NCBI RefSeq assembly: GCF_007988965.1
Contig: NZ_BJVD01000001.1
Span: 1,054,001 to 1,118,000, forward strand
Direction: 5' to 3'
From: Rummeliibacillus stabekisii
GTDB lineage: Bacteria; Bacillota; Bacilli; Bacillales_A; Planococcaceae
Length of the DNA: 64,000 nt
A program made the position numbers and the translations under genes. Shown one piece after another: positions 1-9,965 of the stretch (position 1 is the first letter of the stretch; the number at the start of each line of letters is the position of its first letter). Under the pieces are notes generated by a model that saw only the letters and a program-made list of their open reading frames with translations, was not told the DNA's origin and made no database searches.

Positions 1-17
1 AACATAGATGCAGCTCC

Positions 18-794
18 TTATCTACCTTTATATTCTGGTTTTCTTTTTTCTACAAAAGCATTCATGCCTTCTTTCTGATCCTGTGAAGCAAAAAGCAGAT
101 AAAAATTTTTCCGTTCATATTGCATGCCCTCGTATAGTGGATAATCGACAGCCTTATTTACTGAATCCTTAATCAGACGTAAAGAAAGTGGGGGCTGTTT
201 TGCAATCTTGGCCGCAAATTTTAATGTTTCTTCCATTAATAATTCCGGGGAAACAATTTGATTAATCACACCATGTGTTAAAGCATCTTCTGCTGGAATC
301 CTCTCTCCTGTCCAAAGCCACTGAAGCGCTTTTGTACGTCCTGCCAGCTTTGTCAGCCTTTGAGTCCCACCAGCTCCAGGCATAACACCGAGTGATACTT
401 CCGGGAAACTAAATTCGGTGCCAGAAGCCGCGATTAAAAGATCGCAGCATAATGCAAGCTCAAATCCGCCGCCAAATACAAACCCTTTCACCGCTCCGAT
501 AATGGGCTTTTTTATGAGTGAGAGCCGGTCCCAATCGGCAAACTGGTTTAACAATTCCAGCCGAATCGGATCATCCTCCGCCATTTCATCAATATCAGCG
601 CCAGCTGAGAAAGAGTGACCCTTTCCGGTTAAGACAATCACCTGCACCTCTTCATTTCGGTCAAATGACTCCATTGCTTCCACGACTTCACTGACCATTT
701 TTCGATTAAGAGCATTTAACTGGCGGGGGCGGTTTAACTCTATGACCGCCGTTCCGCCTGTTATAAAGGTGTCGATACAGTCAAAAGCACTCAT
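18..794 (-). CDS. Enoyl-CoA hydratase/isomerase (crotonase family), PaaF/PaaG-like
   Basis: 258-residue crotonase, the usual length for a single-domain enoyl-CoA hydratase. It should act on CoA thioesters in the cytoplasm, probably in the ring-opening or beta-oxidation-like steps of phenylacetate breakdown. Visible signatures are the oxyanion-hole segment AGADIDEMAE (about residue 65), GGGFELALCCDLL with one catalytic-type Glu (about 113), and FPEVSLGVMPGAGGTQRL with the second Glu (about 133). The ATG overlaps the stop of the upstream EthD-like gene (ATGA) and is preceded by a GAGGA ribosome site, so it is translationally coupled to the paa operon. Whether it is PaaF (hydratase) or PaaG (isomerase) cannot be told from sequence alone. 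The operon may continue beyond the left window edge. Confidence 0.85.
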   Translation of the reverse strand: MSAFDCIDTFITGGTAVIELNRPRQLNALNRKMVSEVVEAMESFDRNEEVQVIVLTGKGHSFSAGADIDEMAEDDPIRLELLNQFADWDRLSLIKKPIIGAVKGFVFGGGFELALCCDLLIAASGTEFSFPEVSLGVMPGAGGTQRLTKLAGRTKALQWLWTGERIPAEDALTHGVINQIVSPELLMEETLKFAAKIAKQPPLSLRLIKDSVNKAVDYPLYEGMQYERKNFYLLFASQDQKEGMNAFVEKRKPEYKGR

Positions 795-1099
795 TCTACT
801 TCCTCGCCGATCATCAATGTTACAAGATCACCTGCAAATCCCATTAAATCTTTTCCGGAAGCTTTCCCTTCATCCGACTTCATGCCGCTTTTCAAATCTT
901 CCATGCTGTCATAAATCATTTCGCACATGAGATAAAGATCTGGTTCGCCGCCTGTCATCACATTTTTAGTAAATCTCGTTACTTTCATTTCACGAAGGCC
1001 TGGAATTTTTGCTGTAACAGGGCCGTGAACATTAAAATAATGCTCATCAAATTTCTCTTTGTCTTTCGGTTGTTTGTATAATGCCACTACTTTTGCCAT
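791..1099 (-). CDS. EthD-domain small protein of the paa operon
   Basis: 102-residue protein of the EthD / dimeric alpha-beta-barrel family, recognised from VALYKQPKDKEKFDEHY near the start and the HGPVTAKIPGLREMKVTRF region. EthD proteins are small cytoplasmic dimers linked to breakdown of ring or ether compounds; the catalytic role is mostly unknown. The ATG at 1099 is chosen over an in-frame GTG at 1114 because the GGAGGG ribosome site lies between them. The gene sits between paaD and the crotonase gene, overlapping the latter by four bases. Its fixed place in the cluster suggests a role in handling a phenylacetyl-CoA intermediate, which is inference. Confidence 0.75.
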   Translation of the reverse strand: MAKVVALYKQPKDKEKFDEHYFNVHGPVTAKIPGLREMKVTRFTKNVMTGGEPDLYLMCEMIYDSMEDLKSGMKSDEGKASGKDLMGFAGDLVTLMIGEEVE

Positions 1100-1118
1100 T
1101 CTAAATCCCTCCACTTTT

Positions 1119-1619
1119 TTACATGATTGTTGATACTGGTTTCATTGCTTCAAACGGGTTCTTACAACTTTTGCAGTACAAAATACTTCTGCAGGCAGTG
1201 GGCCCAAAGATATTTTCCATAGTTACATAAGTAGACCCACAATAAGGGCAATCCACATGCCATGAACCATCTACTTCAAAGTGCTGCGGGGGTGGCGCAA
1301 TGCCAAACGCGCGGAGCCCTTTGTGTCCTTCTTCTGTAATACGTTCAGATGTCCAAGGTGGATGGAATACAAATTCGACTTCTACCTCACCCACCGATGG
1401 TAGTCTTTTCACTGCATTCACTGTATTTTTCTTAATAATTTCCAATGCAGGGCATCCCAGAAAAGTGGGAAGGAGCACTATGTTCACGTTGTTTCCTTCC
1501 ACATTCACTTTCTCTACCATGCCTAAATCAATGATGCTGACTGTATCGATTTCTGGATCTTTCACGCCCATTAACGCATCGTATACTTCTTGTCGAATTT
1601 CTTCTTCAAGTGATACCAC
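1119..1619 (-). CDS. paaD: Phenylacetyl-CoA epoxidase assembly protein PaaD (DUF59/MIP18 family)
   Basis: 166 residues, the normal PaaD length. The N-terminal 100 residues are a DUF59/MIP18-type domain (VYDALMGVKDPEIDTVSIIDLGMV, then the TFLGCPALE Cys region). The C-terminal 50 residues form a zinc ribbon with CPYC and CKSC pairs about residues 124-151. PaaD is thought to help metal-centre maturation of the multicomponent phenylacetyl-CoA 1,2-epoxidase. The start is GTG, with AGAGGTG seven bases upstream. It follows paaC by 26 bases in the same operon. Confidence 0.9.
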   Translation of the reverse strand: MVSLEEEIRQEVYDALMGVKDPEIDTVSIIDLGMVEKVNVEGNNVNIVLLPTFLGCPALEIIKKNTVNAVKRLPSVGEVEVEFVFHPPWTSERITEEGHKGLRAFGIAPPPQHFEVDGSWHVDCPYCGSTYVTMENIFGPTACRSILYCKSCKNPFEAMKPVSTIM

Positions 1620-1645
1620 CTGTGATCACCTCTTTTGATGTTCAT

Positions 1646-2458
1646 TTACCAAGCTGCTGCAGGATCTAATCTGTACACTTCTGACAGAGTCGTTAATGCA
1701 GATGCCAATTCTTCCGTATGATCGCCATTGCGGCCATTCTTTGCCGAAGCTTCTGGAATGTCTGGCACTTTCATCGCAACACATTCAAATGGTAGCGCCA
1801 TGTTCGATTTCCATCCCTCTTTTAATTGATCTTCGCCGGCAATTAGACCGCTCTGTTCAATCGCTGTTTTTTCATCTCCGTACGAGAAAACATCCCCAAA
1901 GTCCTTCATCACAAGCTCTATTGCTTCATTCATTCGGCGTTTTGCTTCATCTGTTGAATTGAGAAGCTGAATAAACCATGTTTTCCAGTGCAGAAGATGA
2001 TAGTACAGCTCCATGTTTACTTTTACAGCCGTTTCAGCAAGCGGCTTATAGTTGCTTTGCCGTAATGAATCCATCTTGACTTTTTTCGCTTGGGTGTAGA
2101 AGAAATTTCTAACAACGGCATAAGCCCAATCATATTTCGGTGTTTCCATGTAATAGCCTTCACCGTTCACTCGTTCAGCGAGCACACTATTTCTTCTATC
2201 CTGAGCTTCCCGCAGGTGTGCAAGGTCATCTGCTTTTCCAGCACCAAGATCCTCAAGCAGTGTATAGAACATAGCCGCATGCCCCATTGTGTCTTGACTG
2301 ATGGAGGAAGACGCCACATCCTCTTCTATATGTGGGGCAAGGCCGAGCCATTCAGAGCCGCGGAAAGAGATGAGAAAATCATCGTCCGCTAATTGAAACA
2401 ATAGATTTTCTAATGCTTTTTTATATTCAGGGCTTAAAACGTTTTCTCCGCTGCTCAT
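1646..2458 (-). CDS. paaC: Phenylacetyl-CoA 1,2-epoxidase structural subunit PaaC
   Basis: 270 residues, ferritin-like fold. It is the non-catalytic partner of PaaA in the bacterial diiron epoxidase that makes ring-1,2-epoxyphenylacetyl-CoA. The segment SISQDTMGHAAMFYTLLEDLG corresponds to the second-helix region of PaaA-like proteins but lacks the full ligand set. The ATG at 2458 overlaps the paaB stop (ATGA) and has a GGGGAGGG ribosome site eight bases upstream. An in-frame GTG at 2476 would put the ribosome site inside the gene and is rejected. Order paaA-B-C-D matches the canonical cluster. Confidence 0.92.
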   Translation of the reverse strand: MSSGENVLSPEYKKALENLLFQLADDDFLISFRGSEWLGLAPHIEEDVASSSISQDTMGHAAMFYTLLEDLGAGKADDLAHLREAQDRRNSVLAERVNGEGYYMETPKYDWAYAVVRNFFYTQAKKVKMDSLRQSNYKPLAETAVKVNMELYYHLLHWKTWFIQLLNSTDEAKRRMNEAIELVMKDFGDVFSYGDEKTAIEQSGLIAGEDQLKEGWKSNMALPFECVAMKVPDIPEASAKNGRNGDHTEELASALTTLSEVYRLDPAAAW

Positions 2459-2799
2459 TTGCTGTTCCCTCCCCACGATAGGATTTCTTTTTCATCTAGC
2501 ATTTGTTGCTCGTAATGGCGCCACTTCTTTTTCAAATAGCCATAGCCTTTAGTTGTGCGGTATTGCTTATTATCCAAACGGCCCAGTGTCAGTTTCTCAT
2601 CAGCATTCATAGAACGGATATGTTCTCTATCTATAATCCAAATATCTGCAACAGGCTCACGGCGCATAAAGTTTTCTTGTGCCATGATAAACGCCATATC
2701 TTTGTTTGGCGCAAGCAGGCTAAATTGGTGTTGAAAAGCAGAACTCGGCGTTCGTTTGCTAAACACTTCAAATTCTCGGTAAAATGTTTTTTCTGCCAT
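2455..2799 (-). CDS. paaB: Phenylacetyl-CoA 1,2-epoxidase small subunit PaaB
   Basis: 114 residues. Typical PaaB features are the opening YREFEVFSKRTPSSAFQHQFSLLAPNK, the NFMRREPVADIWIIDREHI stretch, and the C-terminal YRTTKGYGYLKKKWRHYEQ. PaaB bridges PaaAC heterodimers of the soluble epoxidase. It lies 24 bases after paaA and overlaps paaC by four bases. Confidence 0.93.
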   Translation of the reverse strand: MAEKTFYREFEVFSKRTPSSAFQHQFSLLAPNKDMAFIMAQENFMRREPVADIWIIDREHIRSMNADEKLTLGRLDNKQYRTTKGYGYLKKKWRHYEQQMLDEKEILSWGGNSK

Positions 2800-2823
2800 T
2801 TATATGACCTCCCATCGGTACAA

Positions 2824-3777
2824 TTAATTGGTTGTAGCTGCTAATGCATCACGAACCCATGCGTTATTTTCATATGAGGTTCTACGAAGATTGAGGCGAG
2901 CTTGTGAACGTGGTCCTTGGTTTTTAATAATTTTCTTAAACTCAGACCAATCCGGCTGCTGGTAGATCCACATTTGTTTTTCTTCATCGTAATGCATGGT
3001 TGGATCCGGCAGTTTAAGCCCGAGCGAAAGAATCCGTGGAATATATTTTGTAAAGAAGTCTTGCCTTAATTGTTCATTTGTTTTTTTACGGATTTTATAT
3101 TTAATCGTAATGTCCTGTTTGGAGGAGCCAGTTGTTTCCTTACTTGCCGGGCCAAAGAACATCAACAAAGATTCCCACCAATGATTTATTGCTTCTTGTA
3201 CCATCGTTCTCTGTTCTTCTGTTCCTTCTGCAAGCGCCATAATGATGGCTTCCCCATGCTGTGCATGGAAGACTTCTTCTGCACAGATGCGCTGAAGTGC
3301 TCGTGCATACGGACCATAGGAGGAGCCAAGCATGTTTGTTTGAGTAATAATCGCTGCGCCATCTACGAGCCAGCCGATCAGCCCTGCATCTCCCCAGGAT
3401 TTCGTATCCATATGGAAGACGTTATGGAATTTTAAATCCCCATTAAATAAATCCTGCATGATGTCGCTGCGGGTTTTACCATATGGCTTCAATAAATCTT
3501 CTGCTACGCGAAGCAGTAATTGCCCATGCCCCATTTCATCTTGCACTTTCGCCATGATGGCAAGCTTTCTATGAAGCGTCGGGGCTTTTGGTACCCACTC
3601 TTTTTCCGGAAGCGCTCCCATAATTTCGCTGATACCATGCATGGAAATTAACTTAATGAGCGCGATTCGATATTCCTCAGGCATCCAGTCATCGGCCTCA
3701 ATTTTATCTCCCGCTTCAATCCGCTCGATAAATTGTTCAAGCATTTCTTCTTCGCTTTTCATTGCCAGATTAGACAC
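2824..3777 (-). CDS. paaA: Phenylacetyl-CoA 1,2-epoxidase catalytic diiron subunit PaaA
   Basis: 317 residues, full length. It is the catalytic subunit of the oxygenase that epoxidises the aromatic ring of phenylacetyl-CoA. Diiron ligand motifs are visible as VQDEMGHGQLLLR (about residue 87) and AEEVFHAQHGEA (about 168), the ExxH pairs of the ferritin-like four-helix bundle. The start is GTG with AGGAGG five bases upstream; the downstream ATG (residue 6) has no better site. A 144-base gap separates it from the upstream ferredoxin gene, so a second promoter there is possible, though I saw no convincing one. Confidence 0.94.
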   Translation of the reverse strand: MSNLAMKSEEEMLEQFIERIEAGDKIEADDWMPEEYRIALIKLISMHGISEIMGALPEKEWVPKAPTLHRKLAIMAKVQDEMGHGQLLLRVAEDLLKPYGKTRSDIMQDLFNGDLKFHNVFHMDTKSWGDAGLIGWLVDGAAIITQTNMLGSSYGPYARALQRICAEEVFHAQHGEAIIMALAEGTEEQRTMVQEAINHWWESLLMFFGPASKETTGSSKQDITIKYKIRKKTNEQLRQDFFTKYIPRILSLGLKLPDPTMHYDEEKQMWIYQQPDWSEFKKIIKNQGPRSQARLNLRRTSYENNAWVRDALAATTN

Positions 3778-3921
3778 TTGCTCTCCTCCTAAAAAATTAA
3801 TTTATTTGTAGTTTTCTATAACAGATTTACACGCCGTTACGATTATATGTTATGTGTCAAAGAAATATTTCCACCATTATCAGGTTTTGTTGCGCTTCCC
3901 CACTTTTAATAAAAGGACTAT

Positions 3922-5221
<1,300 letters not shown>

Positions 5222-5246
5222 TCAATTCCGTCCTTCCATATTTCTA

Positions 5247-6575
5247 TTACACTACTACTGCCTTAGAATCTCTTAAATCAACAATTCGGGCAGCTTTGCC
5301 TTCTGACCTTGGTATTGCTTTAGGAATATTAAAGACAGTGTTTATGGTCACTAAGCATGTAGATTTCATTACACGCTGGATTTCTTTCTTTATTTTCGAA
5401 ACACGTTCATGTGACAAGTCTTGGCCTATTTCCTCATATAGCTTGCTTTCTATCTCGACATGTAACACTGCTTCGTCCATTGCTCCATTGCGGATAAGAT
5501 GGATTTGGAAATGCGGCACAAGTCCATCGATTTGAAGTAGCACCCGCTCTATTTCAGATGGGAAGACATTTACACCTCGGATAATAATCATGTCATCCGT
5601 ACGTCCCTTTACTCTAGACATTCTGACTGTTGTCCGTCCACAGCTACATTTTTCTCTTGATAAAGAGGCAAGGTCGCCTGTACGATAACGTAAAACTGGA
5701 AACGCTTCCTTTGTTAAGCTTGTAAAAACAAGCTCGCCAATTTCTCCATCTGAGACTGGTTCCAACGTCATCGGATCAATTACTTCTACAAAGAAATGAT
5801 CTTCTTGTACATGTAGGCCATCTTGCGCTTCTGCACACTCAATTGAGACACCTGGCCCCATAATTTCGCTCAATCCATAAATATCAACTGCTTTCAAATT
5901 AAACATCTCTTCAAGCTTAGTCCGCATCTCTTCAGACCAGGGCTCAGCACCAAAAATGCCATATTCGACCGATGTTTCTCTCGGATCTTTACCCATCTCC
6001 AGCATCTTCTCACCTATGTTTAAAATGTAAGATGGGGTTCCACAAATTCCACGCGGTTTGAAATCTTCAATAACCGTGATTTGCCGTTCTGTATTACCTC
6101 CTGATATGGGAATGACTGCCGCTCCAAGCATTTCAGCACCGTAGTGTAAGCCAAGCCCACCTGTAAACAATCCATAGCCGTATGCATTGTGGAATATATC
6201 CGTTTTCTTCCCTCCCGCAGCCACTATGGACCGGGCGACAATTTCGCTCCAAACTTTTAAATCATTCTCTGTATAACCAACAACAGTCGGCTTCCCACTT
6301 GTTCCTGATGAAGCGTGGATTCTCACAAGCCTCTCTTGTGGAACAGCAAATAAATCATATGGATAATGATCCCGCAAATCTTGTTTTTTTGTAAATGGGA
6401 GCCTTAGTATGTCATCCAAGCATTTAATATCATCTGGTGTAATCCCTATTTCACTAAATTTATTTCTATAGAATTCTACATTTTCATAGACTAACCTTAC
6501 TGTGTTTTGAAGACGCTCAACCTGTAAGCTCTCCATTTCAGAACGCGCCATTGTTTCAATTTGCGGATTGTACAT
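5247..6575 (-). CDS. paaK: Phenylacetate--CoA ligase
   Basis: 442 residues, the standard PaaK length. It activates phenylacetate with ATP and CoA to phenylacetyl-CoA, the committing step of the pathway. Adenylate-forming motifs are visible: phosphate loop SSGTSGKPTVVGYT (89-102), YGLSE (233-237), YRTGD (297-301), a Cys pair KCSCGRT shortly after, and DDMIIIRGVNVFPSEIE in the C-terminal subdomain. It is the first gene of the operon, with a strong promoter and a palindromic operator in its leader. Confidence 0.95.
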   Translation of the reverse strand: MYNPQIETMARSEMESLQVERLQNTVRLVYENVEFYRNKFSEIGITPDDIKCLDDILRLPFTKKQDLRDHYPYDLFAVPQERLVRIHASSGTSGKPTVVGYTENDLKVWSEIVARSIVAAGGKKTDIFHNAYGYGLFTGGLGLHYGAEMLGAAVIPISGGNTERQITVIEDFKPRGICGTPSYILNIGEKMLEMGKDPRETSVEYGIFGAEPWSEEMRTKLEEMFNLKAVDIYGLSEIMGPGVSIECAEAQDGLHVQEDHFFVEVIDPMTLEPVSDGEIGELVFTSLTKEAFPVLRYRTGDLASLSREKCSCGRTTVRMSRVKGRTDDMIIIRGVNVFPSEIERVLLQIDGLVPHFQIHLIRNGAMDEAVLHVEIESKLYEEIGQDLSHERVSKIKKEIQRVMKSTCLVTINTVFNIPKAIPRSEGKAARIVDLRDSKAVVV

Positions 6576-6650
6576 GTGGTGTAACCCCCTAATTGTAGAA
6601 TATGGAACATTAAAATCTGAAACTATATAACACTTTTTAAACGATTAATT

Positions 6651-6673
6651 ATTTAGTTGTAATACAATTAAAT
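6651..6673. promoter_or_regulatory. 23-bp palindromic operator at the paaK transcription start
   Basis: Near-perfect inverted repeat centred at 6662: the arms ATTTA-TTGTA and TACAA-TAAAT match at 10 of 11 positions around a single central base. It begins immediately downstream of the predicted -10 box of the paaK promoter, so a bound protein would cover the transcription start. This is the usual position and length for a TetR-type repressor site, as in PaaR-controlled clusters; the regulator gene is not in this window. Confidence 0.65.
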
Positions 6674-6700
6674 TCTAATTTTCGTTTTACCAGTTGTCAA
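6672..6700 (-). promoter_or_regulatory. Sigma-A promoter of the paaK operon
   Basis: On the minus strand a consensus -35 TTGACA (6700-6695) is followed after exactly 17 bases by TAGAAT (6677-6672), five of six matches to TATAAT. The paaK ATG is 97 bases downstream. The palindromic operator abuts the -10 box. Confidence 0.7.
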
Positions 6701-6842
6701 CAGTAAATTCTGAAAATTCTTTTATATTCGAGCGTTACCTTCTATATCTTAAAAGTATTTGAGTTTTAGATAACAAAAGTAGCATGTTTCTCAAGAAGCA
6801 AGAATCGGGTAATTAAAGGAGGGATAAGGAGCGTGAGCGAAG

Positions 6843-7520
6843 ATGGGCTACGTATTTATTATGTTATATTTCGTGATTATTGGATTCGTTATTGAGATTT
6901 CTGTCATGTTATTTCACTTTACCGGCCTCAAAACAAAAATATCGAGGTTTCAGGTCATCTCAATGCTAACAGCCACTGGCTTCACGACAGATGAATCCAA
7001 GATTATCATTGATCATCCGATACGAAGAAAAATTGCATCATTTCTTATATTATTCGGTGCCTTTTCACTTGCGGTCATCATTTCCTCCATCAGCAATATT
7101 CTGTCGGACGATTTAAGATTAAAAGAGCTATCCATCATTTGCGGCGTACTCTTTGCAATTCTGGCGATTTTAAAATTGCCTTTGACTCGAAAAAAATTAA
7201 CACGATCTTTTAAACGAGAGTTAGAGAATGAATTTCAAATATATGAGCGTCCTGTAAAAGATGTTTTATATCTAGACAGTGAGGATTTTGTAACAGAAAT
7301 GAATATTACTGAACACTCTAAATTAGTGGGCAAAAGGATTTCTGACATATTAGATGAGGAAGAAGACATACGTATATTATTCATTAAAAGAGGAGAAGTT
7401 TGGATAAGAAAGGATTTATTCTCCTGTACCTTAAATCAAGGTGACCAAGTCCTGCTCTATGGAAATAAAAAAGAGATTGAAGAAAAATTTGCTCGGGAAC
7501 TAAATCGAAAGATGATCTAA
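6843..7520 (+). CDS. Membrane protein with C-terminal TrkA-C (RCK_C) domain
   Basis: 225 residues. Three hydrophobic segments are predicted at about 5-27, 64-85 and 95-113. They are followed by a cytoplasmic segment of which residues 140-225 look like a TrkA-C domain (EMNITEHSKLVGKRISDI, then LNQGDQVLLYGN). TrkA-C domains sense small ligands in potassium and other ion transport systems. There is no pore or selectivity-filter motif, so this is probably a regulatory or sensor protein. The ATG has AAGGAG upstream with rather long spacing. It is transcribed divergently from paaK. No more specific function is recognisable. Confidence 0.6.
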   Translation: MGYVFIMLYFVIIGFVIEISVMLFHFTGLKTKISRFQVISMLTATGFTTDESKIIIDHPIRRKIASFLILFGAFSLAVIISSISNILSDDLRLKELSIICGVLFAILAILKLPLTRKKLTRSFKRELENEFQIYERPVKDVLYLDSEDFVTEMNITEHSKLVGKRISDILDEEEDIRILFIKRGEVWIRKDLFSCTLNQGDQVLLYGNKKEIEEKFARELNRKMI

Positions 7521-7609
7521 CCTATTCTAATAATATAAAAATCGTAATGAATCTTTTGGTTCAATTATTCGTAGATGAATCATAGACAAAATGAAAAGGA
7601 GGAATTGAA

Positions 7610-7813
7610 TTGGAAGGTAAAGGCTGTATTAAGTGTGGTTGTACGGATGCTGTTACAAAAGAAGTTGCTATGACGGGCACAGGTTTGTCCAAGATGTTTG
7701 ATATTCAGCACAATCAATTTATTGTGGTGTATTGCAAAAATTGTGGGTATGCAGAGTTTTATAACAAAAAGTCATCTGCTTCCTCTAATATTTTAGATTT
7801 ATTCTTTGGTTAG
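7610..7813 (+). CDS. Small zinc-ribbon protein (COG3478-like)
   Basis: 67 residues with two cysteine pairs, CIKCGC near residue 6 and CKNCGY near residue 43, spaced as in a predicted nucleic-acid-binding zinc ribbon. The middle (TGTGLSKMFDIQHNQFIVV) is typical of this small Bacillales family. The start is TTG, supported by AAAGGAGG eight bases upstream. A terminator follows 40 bases downstream. The role is unknown. Confidence 0.7.
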   Translation: MEGKGCIKCGCTDAVTKEVAMTGTGLSKMFDIQHNQFIVVYCKNCGYAEFYNKKSSASSNILDLFFG

Positions 7814-7851
7814 ATGATATGTAGTTCGCTAATTGCATAAGATGAAACTAT

Positions 7852-7883
7852 AAAGAGAAGTGTGGAGCCGCCGCTTCTCTTTT
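7852..7883 (+). terminator. Intrinsic terminator after the zinc-ribbon gene
   Basis: Stem AAAGAGAAG / CTTCTCTTT with a 13-base loop, followed by a T run. Confidence 0.7.
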
Positions 7884-7956
7884 TTATATTTTCTAGTTAT
7901 CTTCTTTTAAATATATTGCATCTTCCATAAAATGATATATTTCGATCGACGAATTA

Positions 7957-7971
7957 TTATCACTGAAAATT
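7957..7971 (+). promoter_or_regulatory. Possible CodY half-site upstream of the OppA gene
   Basis: The right half of the CodY consensus, CTGAAAATT, is perfect at 7963-7971; the left half is poor. CodY control of oligopeptide uptake is common in Bacillales. It is only a hint. Confidence 0.2.
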
Positions 7972-8086
7972 CATTAAATTTTAATAAATTTAATAATTCT
8001 GTTTTATTCTACTTTATCCTTTGATATAGTATTAATAGTTACTCTTCTTAAGTAGCTAAATTTTTCATTAGATAAGGGGGATATTT

Positions 8087-9739
8087 ATGAAGAAAAGATT
8101 TTTATCGCTTGTGCTATTATCAGCTTTAATGCTAGTACTTGCTGCTTGTAACTTCGGCGGAACGAAAGAAACAGATACCTCTTCCGGCGGAAAATCTTCT
8201 TCTGGCACTACCAAAAACGAAGATAAAACGTTAAATCTTTCAATCACTTCTGAACCACCAAGTTTAAATCCACAGTTGGCAACGGACAGTACATCTGGTG
8301 CAATCATCCGTGCAGCGTTTGAGGGTCTTACTCGTGTAGACAAAGACGGTAATGTTCAAAACGCAATGGCTGAGGACGTACAAGTAAGCGATGATAAATT
8401 AACGTACACATTCAAGTTACGTGATGCAAAATGGTCAAATGGCGATCCAGTAGTAGCTGGCGACTTCGCTTACGCTTGGAAATGGGCATTAGATCCAAAG
8501 AATGCTTCTGAATATGCTTCAATCCTTTACCCAATCAAAGGTGCAGAGAAATTTAATGGTGGAAAAGGTTCTGCTGATGATTTAGGCGTTAAAGTAGTTG
8601 ATGACAAAACATTAGAAGTAACACTTGAAAACCCAACACCTTACTTCTTAGAATTAACAGCATTCTATACGTATATGCCTGTTAATGAAAAAGTAGTTAA
8701 AGACAATAAAAAATGGTTCGCTGAAGCTGGCGACACTTATGTAACTAACGGTCCTTTCACATTAAGCGACTGGAAACACAATGACTCAATCACTCTTAAA
8801 AAGTACGCTGATTACTGGGATAAAGACAACGTAGCTTTATCTACTGTTAACGTTAAAATGGTTGAATCTGAAACAACTGCAAACCGTATGTTTAAAAGCG
8901 GCGACCTTGATTACTTAGGTTCTCCATATCAAACGGTTCCACTTGATGCAATGGATGGTTATAAAAAAGACAAAACTTTAAAATCTACTCCATATGCAGC
9001 GATCTATGAATACAAATTCAATACAAAAGGTAAATACACTAAAAATGCGAATATCCGTAAAGCATTATCTTACGCAATCGACCGTCAAGGTTTAGCTGAT
9101 AATGTACTAAAAGGCGGCCAAAAACCAGCATTGAGCAATGTGCCAATCGCAATCGAAGGTTTTGAAGATGAAAACAACAAATTCAAAGACAACGATATCG
9201 ATGCAGCGAAAAAAGCACTTGAAGAAGGTATGAAAGAATTAGGTATCAAAAAAGCTAGCGATATCAAAATTGGCATTTCTATCAACACAAGTGAAGCACA
9301 CGCTGCTATCGCACAATATATTCAAGAAGGCTGGCACAAAAACCTAGGTATCGAAGTGAAAATGGATAACTCAGAATGGCAAGTATTCCTTGATAAAGTA
9401 ACTGCCCTAGATTATGACGTAGCACGTATGGGCTGGATCGCTGACTTCAACGATGCTTACACATTCCTAGAACGTTATGATACTGCTAAAAATGGTAACA
9501 ATGATACTGCTTGGGAAGATCCAAAGTACAAATCTTTACTAGTTTCTGCAACAAAAGAAACGGACGAAAACAAACGTCTTGATTTATTAAAAGAAGCTAA
9601 CACAGTGCTAGCTGAACAAATGCCAATCGCACCAATCTACTTCTATGTAAACAACTATGTAGAAAAAGATTATGTGAAAAACATGGCACCAAACAAGCTA
9701 GGTGAAATTGACCTTAAAGCTGTAGATATCGAAAAATAA
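8087..9739 (+). CDS. Oligopeptide ABC transporter substrate-binding lipoprotein (OppA/DppE type)
   Basis: 550 residues, family-typical length. A lipoprotein signal with lipobox LAAC (Cys21) is followed by a Gly/Ser/Thr-rich linker, then an SBP family 5 domain (LNLSITSEPPSLNPQLATDS; later TYVTNGPFTLSDW and YKFNTKGKYTKNANIRKALSYAID). It binds peptides outside the membrane and delivers them to an Opp/Dpp permease. No permease or ATPase gene is adjacent, and the gene has its own promoter region and terminator, so it is a stand-alone extra receptor. Codon use looks highly expressed (many GTA, GCA, TTA). RBS AAGGGGG precedes the ATG. Confidence 0.9.
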   Translation: MKKRFLSLVLLSALMLVLAACNFGGTKETDTSSGGKSSSGTTKNEDKTLNLSITSEPPSLNPQLATDSTSGAIIRAAFEGLTRVDKDGNVQNAMAEDVQVSDDKLTYTFKLRDAKWSNGDPVVAGDFAYAWKWALDPKNASEYASILYPIKGAEKFNGGKGSADDLGVKVVDDKTLEVTLENPTPYFLELTAFYTYMPVNEKVVKDNKKWFAEAGDTYVTNGPFTLSDWKHNDSITLKKYADYWDKDNVALSTVNVKMVESETTANRMFKSGDLDYLGSPYQTVPLDAMDGYKKDKTLKSTPYAAIYEYKFNTKGKYTKNANIRKALSYAIDRQGLADNVLKGGQKPALSNVPIAIEGFEDENNKFKDNDIDAAKKALEEGMKELGIKKASDIKIGISINTSEAHAAIAQYIQEGWHKNLGIEVKMDNSEWQVFLDKVTALDYDVARMGWIADFNDAYTFLERYDTAKNGNNDTAWEDPKYKSLLVSATKETDENKRLDLLKEANTVLAEQMPIAPIYFYVNNYVEKDYVKNMAPNKLGEIDLKAVDIEK

Positions 9740-9743
9740 TTTT

Positions 9744-9785
9744 AAAAACTGCTTTCAATGTTTATTCGTTGAAAGCAGTTTTTTT
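9744..9785 (+). terminator. Intrinsic terminator of the OppA gene
   Basis: Stem AAAAACTGCTTTCAA / TTGAAAGCAGTTTTT with a T run, four bases after the stop codon. Confidence 0.85.
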
Positions 9786-9965
9786 ATGTTTCATATCATG
9801 GTTAATTAAGCTTATATATATTATGTAACTCAGAACATGTTCATAAAGTGTTTTGAGATTTATAAATTCGGCTTTCCCCATACAAAGTCTAGAGCACTTT
9901 TCCAACCATATGCATTTTTTCGCGTGTATATTTTACCCTATCCCGTAAAGTTGTTGTATTTGTCC

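Noticed and set aside
3778-3921. Second paa operator before paaA
   Set aside because: AT-rich sequence resembles the paaK palindrome only partially; the two arms do not pair.
6833-6895. Leader peptide starting with GTG before the TrkA-C gene
   Set aside because: The frame gives only 20 codons and overlaps the real gene; the ribosome sites are explained by the ATG at 6843.
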